A stretch of DNA of 64,000 nt from Planctomycetota bacterium (lineage in GTDB: Bacteria > Planctomycetota > Phycisphaerae > Phycisphaerales > SM1A02), in assembly GCA_016872835.1 (NCBI GenBank), contig VGYX01000002.1:62001-126000 (forward strand), written 5' to 3'. The notes beneath the pieces are model-generated. The model was not told the origin of the DNA. It did not search any database and saw only the letters and a list, made by a program, of their open reading frames with translations. Positions 17,842 through 25,476 of this stretch are shown one piece after another; position 1 is the stretch's first letter; every line of letters starts with the position of its first letter. Position numbers and translations under genes: made by a program.

Positions 17842-19392
17842 ATGGAGCGTCCGGTCGTCCAGACTTCCGACACATCGCGCGGCGCGATCGCTCGCCTGCT
17901 GGGCATGGTCGAGCGCGGTGGCAATCGCCTGCCCGATCCCGCCACGCTGTTCGCGCTGCTCGGCGTGGCCGTGCTCGTGGCGAGCTGGATCGGCGCGAAA
18001 GCGGGTTGGTCGGTGGTGGATCCGCGCGACGCGTCGAAGACCATCGCAGTGCAGAACCTGCTGGATGCGCAGGGCGTTCGATGGATACTCACGAGCGCGC
18101 TGCGCAACTTCCTGGAGTTTCCGCCGCTCGCGATCGTGCTGGTGGCCATGCTCGGCATCGGGGTGGCGGAGCGCACGGGCCTCTTCGGCGCGCTGATCAA
18201 GCTGCTCGTGGCGATCACGCCCTCGAAGATGCTCACGCCCGCCCTCGTCTTCATCGGGGTGTGCTCGAACGTGGCATCCGATGCGGGCTATGTGGTGCTG
18301 CCGCCCCTGGCAGCCGGCATGTTCGCGATGGTGGGCCGCTCACCGCTCGTGGCGATCGCCGCGGTGACCTTCGGCGTGGCCGGGGGATTCAGCGCGAACC
18401 TGCTCGTCTCGAGCCTGGATCCACTGCTCTCCAGCCTGACCGAGGGTGCTGCGCGCACGCTTGATCCGCAGGCGGTGGTGCAGCCGACCTGCAACTACTG
18501 GTTCATGATGGCCTCGACGCCGTTCCTCACGCTGCTTGGCTGGTGGGTGACGGTGCGGGTGGTGGAGCCGCGCTTCGCGGCGACCGACGTGCAGGCGCAG
18601 ATCTCGGCGGGGGGTGCCCGGCAGGGCATCGCCGCGTTGGACGCGGGCGAGCGGCGCGGACTGCTCGCGGCGGTGATCGCGCTGGTGCTCACCGGTGCCG
18701 CATTCCTGCTCATGGCGTTGATTCCCGGTGGGCCGCTCACCGGGCAGGTGACGCGTCCGGGCACCACCAGTCAGGTGCCGGCGTGGAGTGAGGCGATCGT
18801 GCCGATGATCCTCGTGCTGTTTCTCGTGCCGGGCGTCGCGTTCGGCGTGGTGTCGGGCGAGATCCGCAGCGACCGATGTGTCGCGCGACGCATGGGCGCC
18901 GCCATGTCGGCGATGGGCACCTATCTGGTGCTGGCGTTCTTCGCGGGTCAGGCGATCGCGTGGTTCCGGCAGTCGAACCTGACGGGCGTGCTTGGGGTGA
19001 CGGGCGGCGAGGCGATCAAGGCGTTGGGCGTGGGGCAGGGCAGCATGGTCGCCGCGATCGTGCTGGTGGTCGCGACGCTGAACCTGTTCGTCTCGAGCGC
19101 GAGCGCGAAGTGGGCCTTTCTGGCGCCGATCCTCGTGCCGATGCTGGGCACCGCCGGCATGCCGGCGGATCTTGTGCAGTGCGCCTATCGAGTCGGGGAC
19201 TCCTGCACCAATCCGATCGCGCCCCTCAACAGCTATCTCGCGGTGATCCTGATCGCGATCCAGCGCTGGAAGCCCGATGCGGGGCTTGGCACGCTGATTT
19301 CGCTGCTCGTGCCCTATTCGCTGGCGGCACTGTTGGCCTGGGGCGCCTTCCTGGTGGCGTGGAACGCTCTTGGCATTCCGCTGGGCTTCTGA
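17842..19392 (+). CDS. AbgT family transporter
   Basis: The 516-residue membrane protein matches the AbgT family (p-aminobenzoyl-glutamate transporters, some of which export sulfonamides). It has about 12 hydrophobic segments. Family landmarks are 'GNRLPDPATLFALLG' near the N-terminus, 'SNVASDAGYVVLPPLAA', 'GGFSANLLVSSLDPLLS', 'SSASAKWAFLAPILVPM', and 'RVGDSCTNPIAPLNSYLAVIL' (in two parts). The substrate cannot be told from sequence. It starts three bases after the asparaginase stop, so the two probably form an operon. An amidase beside an amide-substrate transporter is suggestive but not proof of a shared substrate. Confidence 0.93.
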   Translation: MERPVVQTSDTSRGAIARLLGMVERGGNRLPDPATLFALLGVAVLVASWIGAKAGWSVVDPRDASKTIAVQNLLDAQGVRWILTSALRNFLEFPPLAIVLVAMLGIGVAERTGLFGALIKLLVAITPSKMLTPALVFIGVCSNVASDAGYVVLPPLAAGMFAMVGRSPLVAIAAVTFGVAGGFSANLLVSSLDPLLSSLTEGAARTLDPQAVVQPTCNYWFMMASTPFLTLLGWWVTVRVVEPRFAATDVQAQISAGGARQGIAALDAGERRGLLAAVIALVLTGAAFLLMALIPGGPLTGQVTRPGTTSQVPAWSEAIVPMILVLFLVPGVAFGVVSGEIRSDRCVARRMGAAMSAMGTYLVLAFFAGQAIAWFRQSNLTGVLGVTGGEAIKALGVGQGSMVAAIVLVVATLNLFVSSASAKWAFLAPILVPMLGTAGMPADLVQCAYRVGDSCTNPIAPLNSYLAVILIAIQRWKPDAGLGTLISLLVPYSLAALLAWGAFLVAWNALGIPLGF

Positions 19393-19439
19393 CATGCCAC
19401 GTTTGGCAGAATCCGGTTGGTCTGCACGGGATCACGGGT

Positions 19440-19445
19440 TACGCT
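19440..19445 (+). promoter_or_regulatory. -10 hexamer TACGCT for the dockerin hydrolase gene
   Basis: TACGCT ends six bases before the ATG at 19452. A TTGGTC element sits 17 bases upstream of the hexamer and could be a -35 box, one of the better -35/-10 pairs in the window. Confidence 0.55.
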
Positions 19446-19451
19446 GCAGTC

Positions 19452-20483
19452 ATGCGGCCCGTCGGACGCACGCTGGGGTTCCTGCTGGCCACGATCACGA
19501 GCGCGTGGTCGCAGGACTTCGCGCAGCCCGGGCCGTTCGTCGCGTCGCGGCGTGACTCGACCATGGTGCGCAGCGGCGGCTCCAGCTTCGTGGCCACGGT
19601 GCACTATCCCGCGACGGCGAGTGCCGTCGGATCGCCGTTCGATCCGGCCGCGGGCCCATGTCCGGTGATCGCCTTCGGGCATGGCTTCCTGAGCGCGGTC
19701 ACCCTGTACCAGTCCACGGCGAGTCATCTTGCATCGTGGGGCTTCGTGGTCGCCTTGCCGCAGACGCAGGGCGGACTGTTCCCAAGCCACGCGGCGTTGG
19801 CCGCCGACATGGTCTCGACGCTCGACTGGCTTGCGTCGCAGAGCGGCGTGAGCGGCTCGGTGTGGTCGGGCGCGATCGACGGAAGCCGCCGCGGCATGAT
19901 GGGTCACTCGATGGGCGCCGGATGCTCGATGCTGGCTGCGGCGAGCGATCCCCGCGTGCGCGCGATGGTGTCGATGGCGCCGGCCGAGACGAATCCCTCC
20001 TCCACGCAGGCCTGCGCGTCGATCCGTGCGGCGGTGCGGATGTTGGTCGGTTCGCAGGACGCGATCGTGGCGCCATCGACGGCGACCCCGATGTTCGACA
20101 ACCTGCTCGGCGACGGGCAACTGGTGTCGATCATTGGGGGATTCCACTGCGGCTTCATCGACAGTTCGTTCATCGGGTGCGACTCGGGATCCATCACCCG
20201 CACGCAGCAGTTGGCGATCGTGCGGCGCGAGGCGACCGAATTCCTGCTGGTGGAGCTGGCCGGCATGGAGGAACTCCGCTGCCAGGCGTGGGGTCAGCCT
20301 GGCGCAGGCACGGTGCGCGCGGAGCGACCGAGCGCCGACCTGGACGGCGATGGCACCGTAAGCGCGGCGGACCTTGCGGTGGTCCTGCTGAACTTCGGCG
20401 AGTGCGCGCGGGGCGATCTTGATGACAACGGCACGGTGGATGGCGGTGATGTGGCGCTGTTGCTGCTTGCGTTGACCGCGTGA
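19452..20483 (+). CDS. Secreted alpha/beta hydrolase (cutinase/PET-hydrolase-like) with C-terminal dockerin-type repeat
   Basis: The 343-residue protein has a short signal peptide (about residues 1-20). Its alpha/beta-hydrolase domain carries a plausible complete triad: Ser153 in 'MMGHSMGAGCS', Asp203 in 'VGSQDAIVAP' and His232 in 'GGFHCGFID'. 'VIAFGHGFLS' early in the domain would form the oxyanion region. The layout (GHSMG, then SQDxxV, then FHxxF) is that of the dienelactone hydrolase/cutinase clan, which includes polyester hydrolases and chlorophyllase-like enzymes. Residues 296-343 are two calcium-loop repeats of dockerin type I ('DLDGDGTVSAADLAVVLL' and 'DLDDNGTVDGGDVALLLL'). Dockerin-like tails are frequent on secreted planctomycete proteins. 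The substrate is unknown. It is a single-gene unit with its own promoter. Confidence 0.85.
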   Translation: MRPVGRTLGFLLATITSAWSQDFAQPGPFVASRRDSTMVRSGGSSFVATVHYPATASAVGSPFDPAAGPCPVIAFGHGFLSAVTLYQSTASHLASWGFVVALPQTQGGLFPSHAALAADMVSTLDWLASQSGVSGSVWSGAIDGSRRGMMGHSMGAGCSMLAAASDPRVRAMVSMAPAETNPSSTQACASIRAAVRMLVGSQDAIVAPSTATPMFDNLLGDGQLVSIIGGFHCGFIDSSFIGCDSGSITRTQQLAIVRREATEFLLVELAGMEELRCQAWGQPGAGTVRAERPSADLDGDGTVSAADLAVVLLNFGECARGDLDDNGTVDGGDVALLLLALTA

Positions 20484-20492
20484 TGGCCGCCG

Positions 20493-22286
20493 TCAGGCCT
20501 TGTCCCTGAGCACTCTGGCGAAGAACGGGCTCATGACCAGCGCCACCGCGCCGAGCACGAAACTTGCGATCACGAAGAGCAGGTAGTAGTCGGCTTGTCC
20601 ACCGAGACGACCGAGCCTGAACCACGGGAGGGCCGTCTTTCCCTGCTCGATCGAGCCGGTGATCGCGGCCAGTTCGCCACCGACCACGCCCGCCAGAAAG
20701 CTGCTGAGGAACCAGATGCCCATGAGCAGCGACATGAATCGCACGGGCGCCGCCTTGGTGACCCAGCCGAGCCCGGTGGGAGAGATGCACAGTTCGCCGA
20801 AGGTCTGCACCGTGTAGGTCGCCACGAGCCAGAACATGCTCACGCGGATCCCCGTGCTCGCCTCGCGCGCGCCGAGCACCATGAACAGGTAGCCCGCCGC
20901 GATCAGCATGAGCGCGAGTCCGATCTTGGTCGCCTGCTTGGGGCCGCGGCCGCGCAGGCCGAGGCGCGACCACATGCCCGCGAAGAGCGGTGCGAACATG
21001 ATCACGCATGCCGCGTTGATCGATTGGAACCAACTTGTCGGGACCTCCCATCCGAGCAGGACGCGATCGGTGTTGTCCTCGGCGAAGAGATTCAGGCTGC
21101 TGCCGGCCTGCTCGAACGCGACCCAGAAGACAGTGTTGAAGGCGATGAACGCGAGGATGCTTCCCACGGTGCCGCGGTCGCCGGGCGCCTGCATGGAGAT
21201 CAGCCACCCCACCATGAGCGCCACCGCCAGCGCGATGGTCGCGGGGATCGCCCACCTGCCCAAGGGGTCGGCCAACGCCGCTCCCACGCCGGCCTTCAGC
21301 GCCGCGAAGAAGCCGCCATGGAACAGCAGGCCCACCAGCCCCGCGAGCAGGACGCCGCCCGCAAGGAACCAGCCGGACTCGTGGCCTAGTCCAGCCGGCG
21401 GCAGTCCGATGCCCCGCAGGAACCGGTCGCGGTACTTCATGTAAGTGGCGAGTCCCAGCAGCATGCCCACGGCGGCGCTGCCGAATCCCCAGTGCCATCC
21501 GACCTGCTCGCCAAGCGTGCCGCACACGAACGCGCAGAGGAACGCGCCGAGGTTGATGCCCATGTAAAAGATCGTGAAGCCGCCGTCCCGGCGCGGGTCA
21601 TCGGGTCCATAGAGTTGACCCACCATCACGCTCACGCAGGGCTTGAAGTGACCGGTGCCGATCACGATGAGCGCCAAGCCGGTGATGAAGATCGACTGGC
21701 TCGAGAGCGCGGCGTCATCTCCTGAGAGGCCCGCAGCCGCGAGCGTGATGTGACCGAGCGCGATCAGCAGACCTCCCACGATCATCGAACGGTGCGTGCC
21801 GATGAATCGGTCCGCGACCAGTCCACCGAGGATCGGCAGCAGGTAGGCGAGTCCAGTGTACCAACCGTACAGGCTGCTGGCGCTCTCCTTGTTCCATCCG
21901 GGTCCCGGGTTGCCGGGCGAATCCACCTTCACGCCGCGGATCCCGGCCAATGGCATCATTCGATTCGAGGACCCGCCGTCGGGAGTCGCCACCTTCATCA
22001 TCAAGGTGGGCACCTTCTGGCCCGAGGTCTCATCGTCGTACACGCGCGCGACCACGCCCCTTTCCACCCCCTCCGAAGTCGTCACCTCGACCTCGCTGCT
22101 GGTGGCGAATTCGGCGACCGTTCCATCGGGAAGCTTGACCGAGTACGCACCCGCGATCAGGTACAGGACCAGCAGGGCACGCATGCCGTAGTAGCTGAAC
22201 CGCTCCCACATCTCGACCACGAACAGCAGGAAGAGCCCGGGGGGCTGCGCAAGCTTCACGCCGTCGGTGCCGGAGGTGTTTCCCAT
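20493..22286 (-). CDS. POT/PTR family proton-coupled peptide transporter
   Basis: The 597-residue protein is a major-facilitator of the POT/PTR2 family. The proton-coupling motif ExxERFxYY is intact at residues 25-33 ('EMWERFSYYG'). Other landmarks are 'YTGLAYLLPILGGLVADRFIG' (in parts), 'GTGHFKPCVSVMVGQLY' and 'SPTGLGWVTKAAPVRF', the last being where the family has eliE..fs.tspeG. It has 14 hydrophobic segments. An unusual soluble insert of about 90-100 residues sits between the first and second membrane helices. It is rich in Glu, Val and Thr and predicted to form beta strands outside the membrane. Such an insert is also known in some related bacteria. Substrates are probably di- and tripeptides. 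Confidence 0.92.
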   Translation of the reverse strand: MGNTSGTDGVKLAQPPGLFLLFVVEMWERFSYYGMRALLVLYLIAGAYSVKLPDGTVAEFATSSEVEVTTSEGVERGVVARVYDDETSGQKVPTLMMKVATPDGGSSNRMMPLAGIRGVKVDSPGNPGPGWNKESASSLYGWYTGLAYLLPILGGLVADRFIGTHRSMIVGGLLIALGHITLAAAGLSGDDAALSSQSIFITGLALIVIGTGHFKPCVSVMVGQLYGPDDPRRDGGFTIFYMGINLGAFLCAFVCGTLGEQVGWHWGFGSAAVGMLLGLATYMKYRDRFLRGIGLPPAGLGHESGWFLAGGVLLAGLVGLLFHGGFFAALKAGVGAALADPLGRWAIPATIALAVALMVGWLISMQAPGDRGTVGSILAFIAFNTVFWVAFEQAGSSLNLFAEDNTDRVLLGWEVPTSWFQSINAACVIMFAPLFAGMWSRLGLRGRGPKQATKIGLALMLIAAGYLFMVLGAREASTGIRVSMFWLVATYTVQTFGELCISPTGLGWVTKAAPVRFMSLLMGIWFLSSFLAGVVGGELAAITGSIEQGKTALPWFRLGRLGGQADYYLLFVIASFVLGAVALVMSPFFARVLRDKA

Positions 22287-22293
22287 GGGGCCG

Positions 22294-22299
22294 ACGATA
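22294..22299 (-). promoter_or_regulatory. -10 hexamer TATCGT for the POT transporter
   Basis: TATCGT on the minus strand ends seven bases before the ATG at 22286. Its divergent partner for the Nudix gene lies 21 bases further on. Confidence 0.5.
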
Positions 22300-22320
22300 T
22301 CGCAATCGCGCGAGATCGGA

Positions 22321-22326
22321 CAGAAT
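22321..22326 (+). promoter_or_regulatory. -10-like hexamer CAGAAT for the Nudix gene
   Basis: CAGAAT ends six bases before the GTG at 22333. It differs from TANNNT only at the first base and helps decide in favour of the GTG over more upstream starts. Confidence 0.4.
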
Positions 22327-22332
22327 GCTCCC

Positions 22333-22983
22333 GTGGAGACCGACCGCCTGATCCCGCTGCGTCGCCCTCCGCGGCTGCTCGTGGAACCTGGCCGATGGGT
22401 CCCGCCGGGCGTCGATCTTGACGCCGTCGAACGCGCCTTCGAGTCCGCGCGTCACGACAACCCGCACCTGCACGACGGCGCGATCTGGCATGTGCTGTCG
22501 CATTCACGCGATGGGCACGGTGGCGTCACGCTGCACGTGATGGAGGCTGCCTACAGGTTCCAGGCCGTCGCGCGTCGCGAGCATCCGGATCGACCCGGGC
22601 CCGCGAGACCTCTGGGCGTGAAGTGCGTGGCGCGTGCCGCGGGCGGCTGGCTCATGGGCCGCCGCGCGCCCAGCAGTCTCACCTACGCCGGCGCGTGGGA
22701 GTTTCTGGGCGGGGGCGCGCTGGTGGTCGGCGAGGATCCAAGCGCCGCGGCGCGTCGCGAACTGCGCGAGGAGGCTGGCGTGTCAGGCGTGCCTGTGCCG
22801 ATCGCGCTGCTGTTCGACGCGCAGGTCGGCACCTGGGACATCGTGCACCAGGTGGAACTCGGCGCGATTCGCCTGGACGATCCCCGCTCGTGGGAGCACA
22901 CCGAAGTCGCGGTCGAGCCGATGCCCGGCACGCGTGCGCCACGCTCCCATGCGACGGATCTGCTGCTGCCCTTGACGGCGTGA
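22333..22983 (+). CDS. Nudix hydrolase
   Basis: The 216-residue protein contains a perfect Nudix box Gx5Ex7REUxEExGU (from 'GALVVGEDPS' to 'RRELREEAGV'), the Mg-binding catalytic signature for hydrolysis of nucleoside diphosphates linked to another group. It lies at about residues 130-152. About 90 N-terminal residues before the Nudix fold are not part of the usual domain; they contain 'DNPHLHDGAIWHVLSH'. That opening, with His-rich turns, resembles the N-terminal region of some Nudix proteins that act on coenzymes, but the substrate cannot be assigned. The GTG start is supported by the hexamer six bases upstream and avoids overlap with the divergent transporter gene. Confidence 0.88.
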   Translation: METDRLIPLRRPPRLLVEPGRWVPPGVDLDAVERAFESARHDNPHLHDGAIWHVLSHSRDGHGGVTLHVMEAAYRFQAVARREHPDRPGPARPLGVKCVARAAGGWLMGRRAPSSLTYAGAWEFLGGGALVVGEDPSAAARRELREEAGVSGVPVPIALLFDAQVGTWDIVHQVELGAIRLDDPRSWEHTEVAVEPMPGTRAPRSHATDLLLPLTA

Positions 22984-22986
22984 ATC

Positions 22987-23613
22987 TCAGCGCGCGCTGG
23001 CCACGGCATGGGGGCTCGGCGCCGGCGCCTGCACCCAACGCACCGATCCCAGCGCGTTCGTGACCGCTTGGCTCGCCACGCGTCGGATCGCGAGCGCCTT
23101 GGCGTCGTCCTGATTGGCCTGAACGGTGCCGAGCATCTCAGCCGGGCTGAGCAGGTCGACGAAATTCTTCGTGCGCGCGATCAGCGACAGGTTGCTGCCC
23201 GTGAGCAGGAGTCCCATGTCGCCGTCCTCGGCGGTGCCGCGCAGCCACGCGAAGCCGCCTCCGCCATACACGCCCACCTCACCTTCGGCGAACACCACGA
23301 GCCGGATCGACACGTTGGTGGTCGTGGGCTCGATCGGCGTCATGCCGGGCTTCGGCTCCCACAGCACCTGGATGTTGACCACCTGGCCGTTCAGCTTGCC
23401 ACCCGTCGCGAGTTCCTCCAGCGGGATGTCCGTCGCGTAGTAGCTCACCTGCGCCGCCTCGATCGTGTACCACGCCTCGGTTGGTGCGGTGGTGATCTTC
23501 ACGGGCTCGTCGGTAAGGCCCGACGTCGTCAGTTCGGTGCTGGTCCACGGCCACTGCACGTTGTAGCAGCCGGCGCACAGCAGCGTGCACATGCACAGCA
23601 GCAGGCGCGTCAT
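22987..23613 (-). CDS. Predicted lipoprotein of unknown function
   Basis: The 208-residue product starts with a lipoprotein signal peptide: a short hydrophobic run, then the lipobox 'LLCAGC', so the mature protein would begin at about Cys16 with a lipid anchor. The mature part is beta-rich with no known catalytic motif. It ends in a helical segment rich in Ala and Val. I do not recognise the family. The ATG overlaps the stop of the amidohydrolase-like gene (ATGA), making it the third gene of a ubiE operon. It converges with the Nudix gene, with three bases between the stops. Confidence 0.8.
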   Translation of the reverse strand: MTRLLLCMCTLLCAGCYNVQWPWTSTELTTSGLTDEPVKITTAPTEAWYTIEAAQVSYYATDIPLEELATGGKLNGQVVNIQVLWEPKPGMTPIEPTTTNVSIRLVVFAEGEVGVYGGGGFAWLRGTAEDGDMGLLLTGSNLSLIARTKNFVDLLSPAEMLGTVQANQDDAKALAIRRVASQAVTNALGSVRWVQAPAPSPHAVASAR

Positions 23614-24485
23614 GCCGCCGCCCCCACGCCCGAACTCAGCCGAGGTCCGCGCGTGCCCAAGGCGGCGAAGCAGTCGCGCTCGACCAGACCCCGCAGTTCG
23701 CGTGTCGGAATGCGCGGCCCCTGCATGGGCGCGTACGCGTTCACGCGCAGCACCGTCTCGGCGGCCGCCGCCGGTTCCGCGAACGGAAACGCGCTTCCCA
23801 GCAGCACGCGATCGAGCACGCCCAGAGCCCACGCGTCGCGCAGTGCCCCGTAGAGACGCCACGGCGTGGGCACCAGCGTGCTGGTCTCGGCGAACAGGTT
23901 GGGATGCCGGCTGAGCATGGCCAGACACTCGTCGACCCACGGCCATCCGAGTCCGCCGATCAGGATGCGCAACTTCGGGAACGCACGCGCAGGCTCGTCC
24001 CATGCCAGCGGCCGCGCGAACTCGATCGGACCTGCGCCGACCTTCGTGCCCAGCGGCGCGGAGATCACGGGAAGGCCGCGTCGCTGACACAAGTCCCAGA
24101 GTTCCATCGCGTGCGGATGCGTGGGATGCACGGCCTGCGCCGCCGGCGCCACGCACACGCCGCGCAGACCGAGGGCGATCGCCTGCTCAAGCTCGTCGCG
24201 CCACGTCGCGCTCATCGGGTCGATGCCCGCGAAACCTCCCAGACGGATCGGATCGCGGGTGACGGCGTCGGCGACCTCGCGTGCGTCCACATGCAAGCCC
24301 ATCGCGTCGGCGCGCAGCCCGCACACGATCGCGGCGGTCATCGGCTGCACGGCCTCGGCAAGTTGGTCGAAGCTGCCGTCAAGACGCGTCCAAGGACCGA
24401 GCGCGTCCGCCGCGAAGCGGCCCGAGAGCGCCGGGCCGAGACGCTCGGGGTGAGTCCACGCATAGGTCAGGGCGTCGAAGGGCAT
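23610..24485 (-). CDS. Amidohydrolase-2-like TIM-barrel protein, metal ligands apparently lost
   Basis: The 291-residue protein has the overall pattern of the amidohydrolase-2 family (2-pyrone-4,6-dicarboxylate lactonase-like), with 'EQAIALGLRGVCVAP', 'LWDLCQRRGLPVIS', 'FPKLRILIGGLG', 'NLFAETS' and 'VLDRVLLGSAFPF'. The usual metal and catalytic residues are missing or changed. There is no N-terminal His-x-His, the strand that usually carries a catalytic His reads 'PVISAPLGT', and the Asp of GSDxP is Ala in 'LLGSAFPF'. It may therefore bind a ligand rather than hydrolyse one, or use another mechanism. It sits 13 bases after ubiE, and its stop overlaps the lipoprotein start. Confidence 0.7.
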   Translation of the reverse strand: MPFDALTYAWTHPERLGPALSGRFAADALGPWTRLDGSFDQLAEAVQPMTAAIVCGLRADAMGLHVDAREVADAVTRDPIRLGGFAGIDPMSATWRDELEQAIALGLRGVCVAPAAQAVHPTHPHAMELWDLCQRRGLPVISAPLGTKVGAGPIEFARPLAWDEPARAFPKLRILIGGLGWPWVDECLAMLSRHPNLFAETSTLVPTPWRLYGALRDAWALGVLDRVLLGSAFPFAEPAAAAETVLRVNAYAPMQGPRIPTRELRGLVERDCFAALGTRGPRLSSGVGAAA

Positions 24486-24497
24486 CCGCGGCGAGCG

Positions 24498-24503
24498 ATC
24501 ATA
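24498..24503 (-). promoter_or_regulatory. Possible internal -10 hexamer TATGAT overlapping the ubiE stop
   Basis: TATGAT on the minus strand ends twelve bases before the ATG at 24485 and contains the TGA stop of ubiE. It could give the downstream two genes their own promoter inside the operon. Confidence 0.4.
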
Positions 24504-25296
24504 CGGAACCGCGCACGGCCGTCGTGATGGCGCAGGTGCCGAAGGTCAGGTGGGAAGTTCGCACCTCCATGAAGCCGGCTGCGGAGGCCGCTGCGGCGAC
24601 GCCCTTGGGGCTGAGGAAGGTGTCCACGCTCCGGGGCAGGTAGCGATAGGCGCCGCTTCGATCGCGCGCAATCAGCGTTGCGGTGAGAGGCATGATCTGT
24701 TCCGTGTAAAGGCGGTGGGCCCAACGCGCGGGTGCCCAGGACGGCAGGCCGAACTCAAGCACCGCCAAGACGCCGCCTGGCCGAAGCACGCGGTGAAACT
24801 CGCGCATCGCGGCACCGGTGTCGCCCACGTTGCGCAGTCCGAACGCGATGGTGAGCGCGTCGCAGGAGGCGCCAGCCTGTTCCAGTCGCGTCGCGTCGCC
24901 ATGCAGATAGGTCGGGGCATTCTGGAGTCGGCGGTCCGAGGCCTTCGCGCGAGCGATGTCCAGCATCGCCGGGGTGAAGTCGACGCCCGTGACCGACGCG
25001 CCACGCGCCGCGAAGGCCTCGCTCAGGTCGCCTGTTCCGCACGCGACGTCGAGCACGCGAACGCCAGCCAAATCGACGCGGCCCATGCGCTGCATCACCT
25101 CGCGCACCGTGCGGCGCCGCCACGCCTGGTCCAGTCCGAAGGAGTGCAGGCGATTGTTCAGGTCGTAACTGCGCGCGATCGCCGAGAACATCTCCCGCAC
25201 GCGTCGGGCCTTCTCCGGATCCTGATGCGGATTCGCGGCAAGCCGCTCGTCGCTCCACGCAGTTTCGGTGGTCTTGGGCGCGGCAGGCTCGGCCAT
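24499..25296 (-). CDS. ubiE: Ubiquinone/menaquinone C-methyltransferase UbiE/MenG
   Basis: The 265-residue SAM-dependent methyltransferase methylates the ring of demethylmenaquinone (or the ubiquinone precursor) in quinone synthesis. Family signatures are 'FSAIARSYDLNNRLHSFGLDQAWRR' (in parts), the SAM motif 'VLDVACGTGDLSEAF', 'GVDFTPAMLDIAR', 'AFGLRNVGDTGAAMREFHRVL' (in parts) and 'YRYLPRSVDTF'. Whether this organism uses menaquinone or ubiquinone cannot be decided from the window; no other quinone genes are present. The product would supply complex I, whose membrane arm is encoded nearby. The ATG follows a TACCAT hexamer by six bases. Confidence 0.95.
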   Translation of the reverse strand: MAEPAAPKTTETAWSDERLAANPHQDPEKARRVREMFSAIARSYDLNNRLHSFGLDQAWRRRTVREVMQRMGRVDLAGVRVLDVACGTGDLSEAFAARGASVTGVDFTPAMLDIARAKASDRRLQNAPTYLHGDATRLEQAGASCDALTIAFGLRNVGDTGAAMREFHRVLRPGGVLAVLEFGLPSWAPARWAHRLYTEQIMPLTATLIARDRSGAYRYLPRSVDTFLSPKGVAAAASAAGFMEVRTSHLTFGTCAITTAVRGSV

Positions 25297-25302
25297 GGGG
25301 CG

Positions 25303-25308
25303 ATGGTA
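25303..25308 (-). promoter_or_regulatory. -10 hexamer TACCAT for ubiE
   Basis: TACCAT on the minus strand ends six bases before the ubiE ATG; no Shine-Dalgarno is present, so a leaderless mRNA is likely. Confidence 0.55.
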
Positions 25309-25346
25309 GGGCGCTCAGGTGTCGCATAACACCGAAGTTTCCTTCC

Positions 25347-25352
25347 GATAAC
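25347..25352 (+). promoter_or_regulatory. Possible -10 GATAAC for the B12-fold protein gene
   Basis: GATAAC matches four of six positions of TATAAT and would start transcription at about 25358-25360, which is where the 5' strand of the closing helix of the leader RNA begins. I see no convincing -35 box. Confidence 0.35.
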
Positions 25353-25357
25353 AGAAA

Positions 25358-25476
25358 GTGTCTGCCCGTTGGCAGGGTCACCTCGGAAGCGCCGAAACAA
25401 AGCGCGCCGCGAGGAACGCGGCCCAGCAACCCAAGGCCGCCTGCGATGGAGTCGCACGGGTGCCTGAACGAGACAC
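25358..25476 (+). ncRNA. Candidate structured 5' leader (possible riboswitch) of the B12-fold protein gene
   Basis: This leader can fold into an ordered multibranch structure. A closing helix pairs GTGTCT (25358-25363) with AGACAC (25471-25476). Inside it are a CTGCC/GGCAG hairpin (25362-25375) and CCTCG/CGAGG (25381-25385 with 25410-25414), which encloses GCGC/GCGC. Next come a perfect GCGGCC/GGCCGC hairpin (25418-25423 with 25435-25440) and a TGCGA/TCGCA hairpin (25442-25456). The loop of the fourth helix carries GCAACCC, and its ACCC can pair with GGGT at 25458-25461 as a pseudoknot. The closing strand abuts GGAAC just before the ATG at 25488, so folding could control translation. GCAACC and GGTGCC recall SAM-riboswitch cores, but the arrangement does not match a class I know. 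Hairpins are common in GC-rich DNA, so this needs covariation support. Confidence 0.45.
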
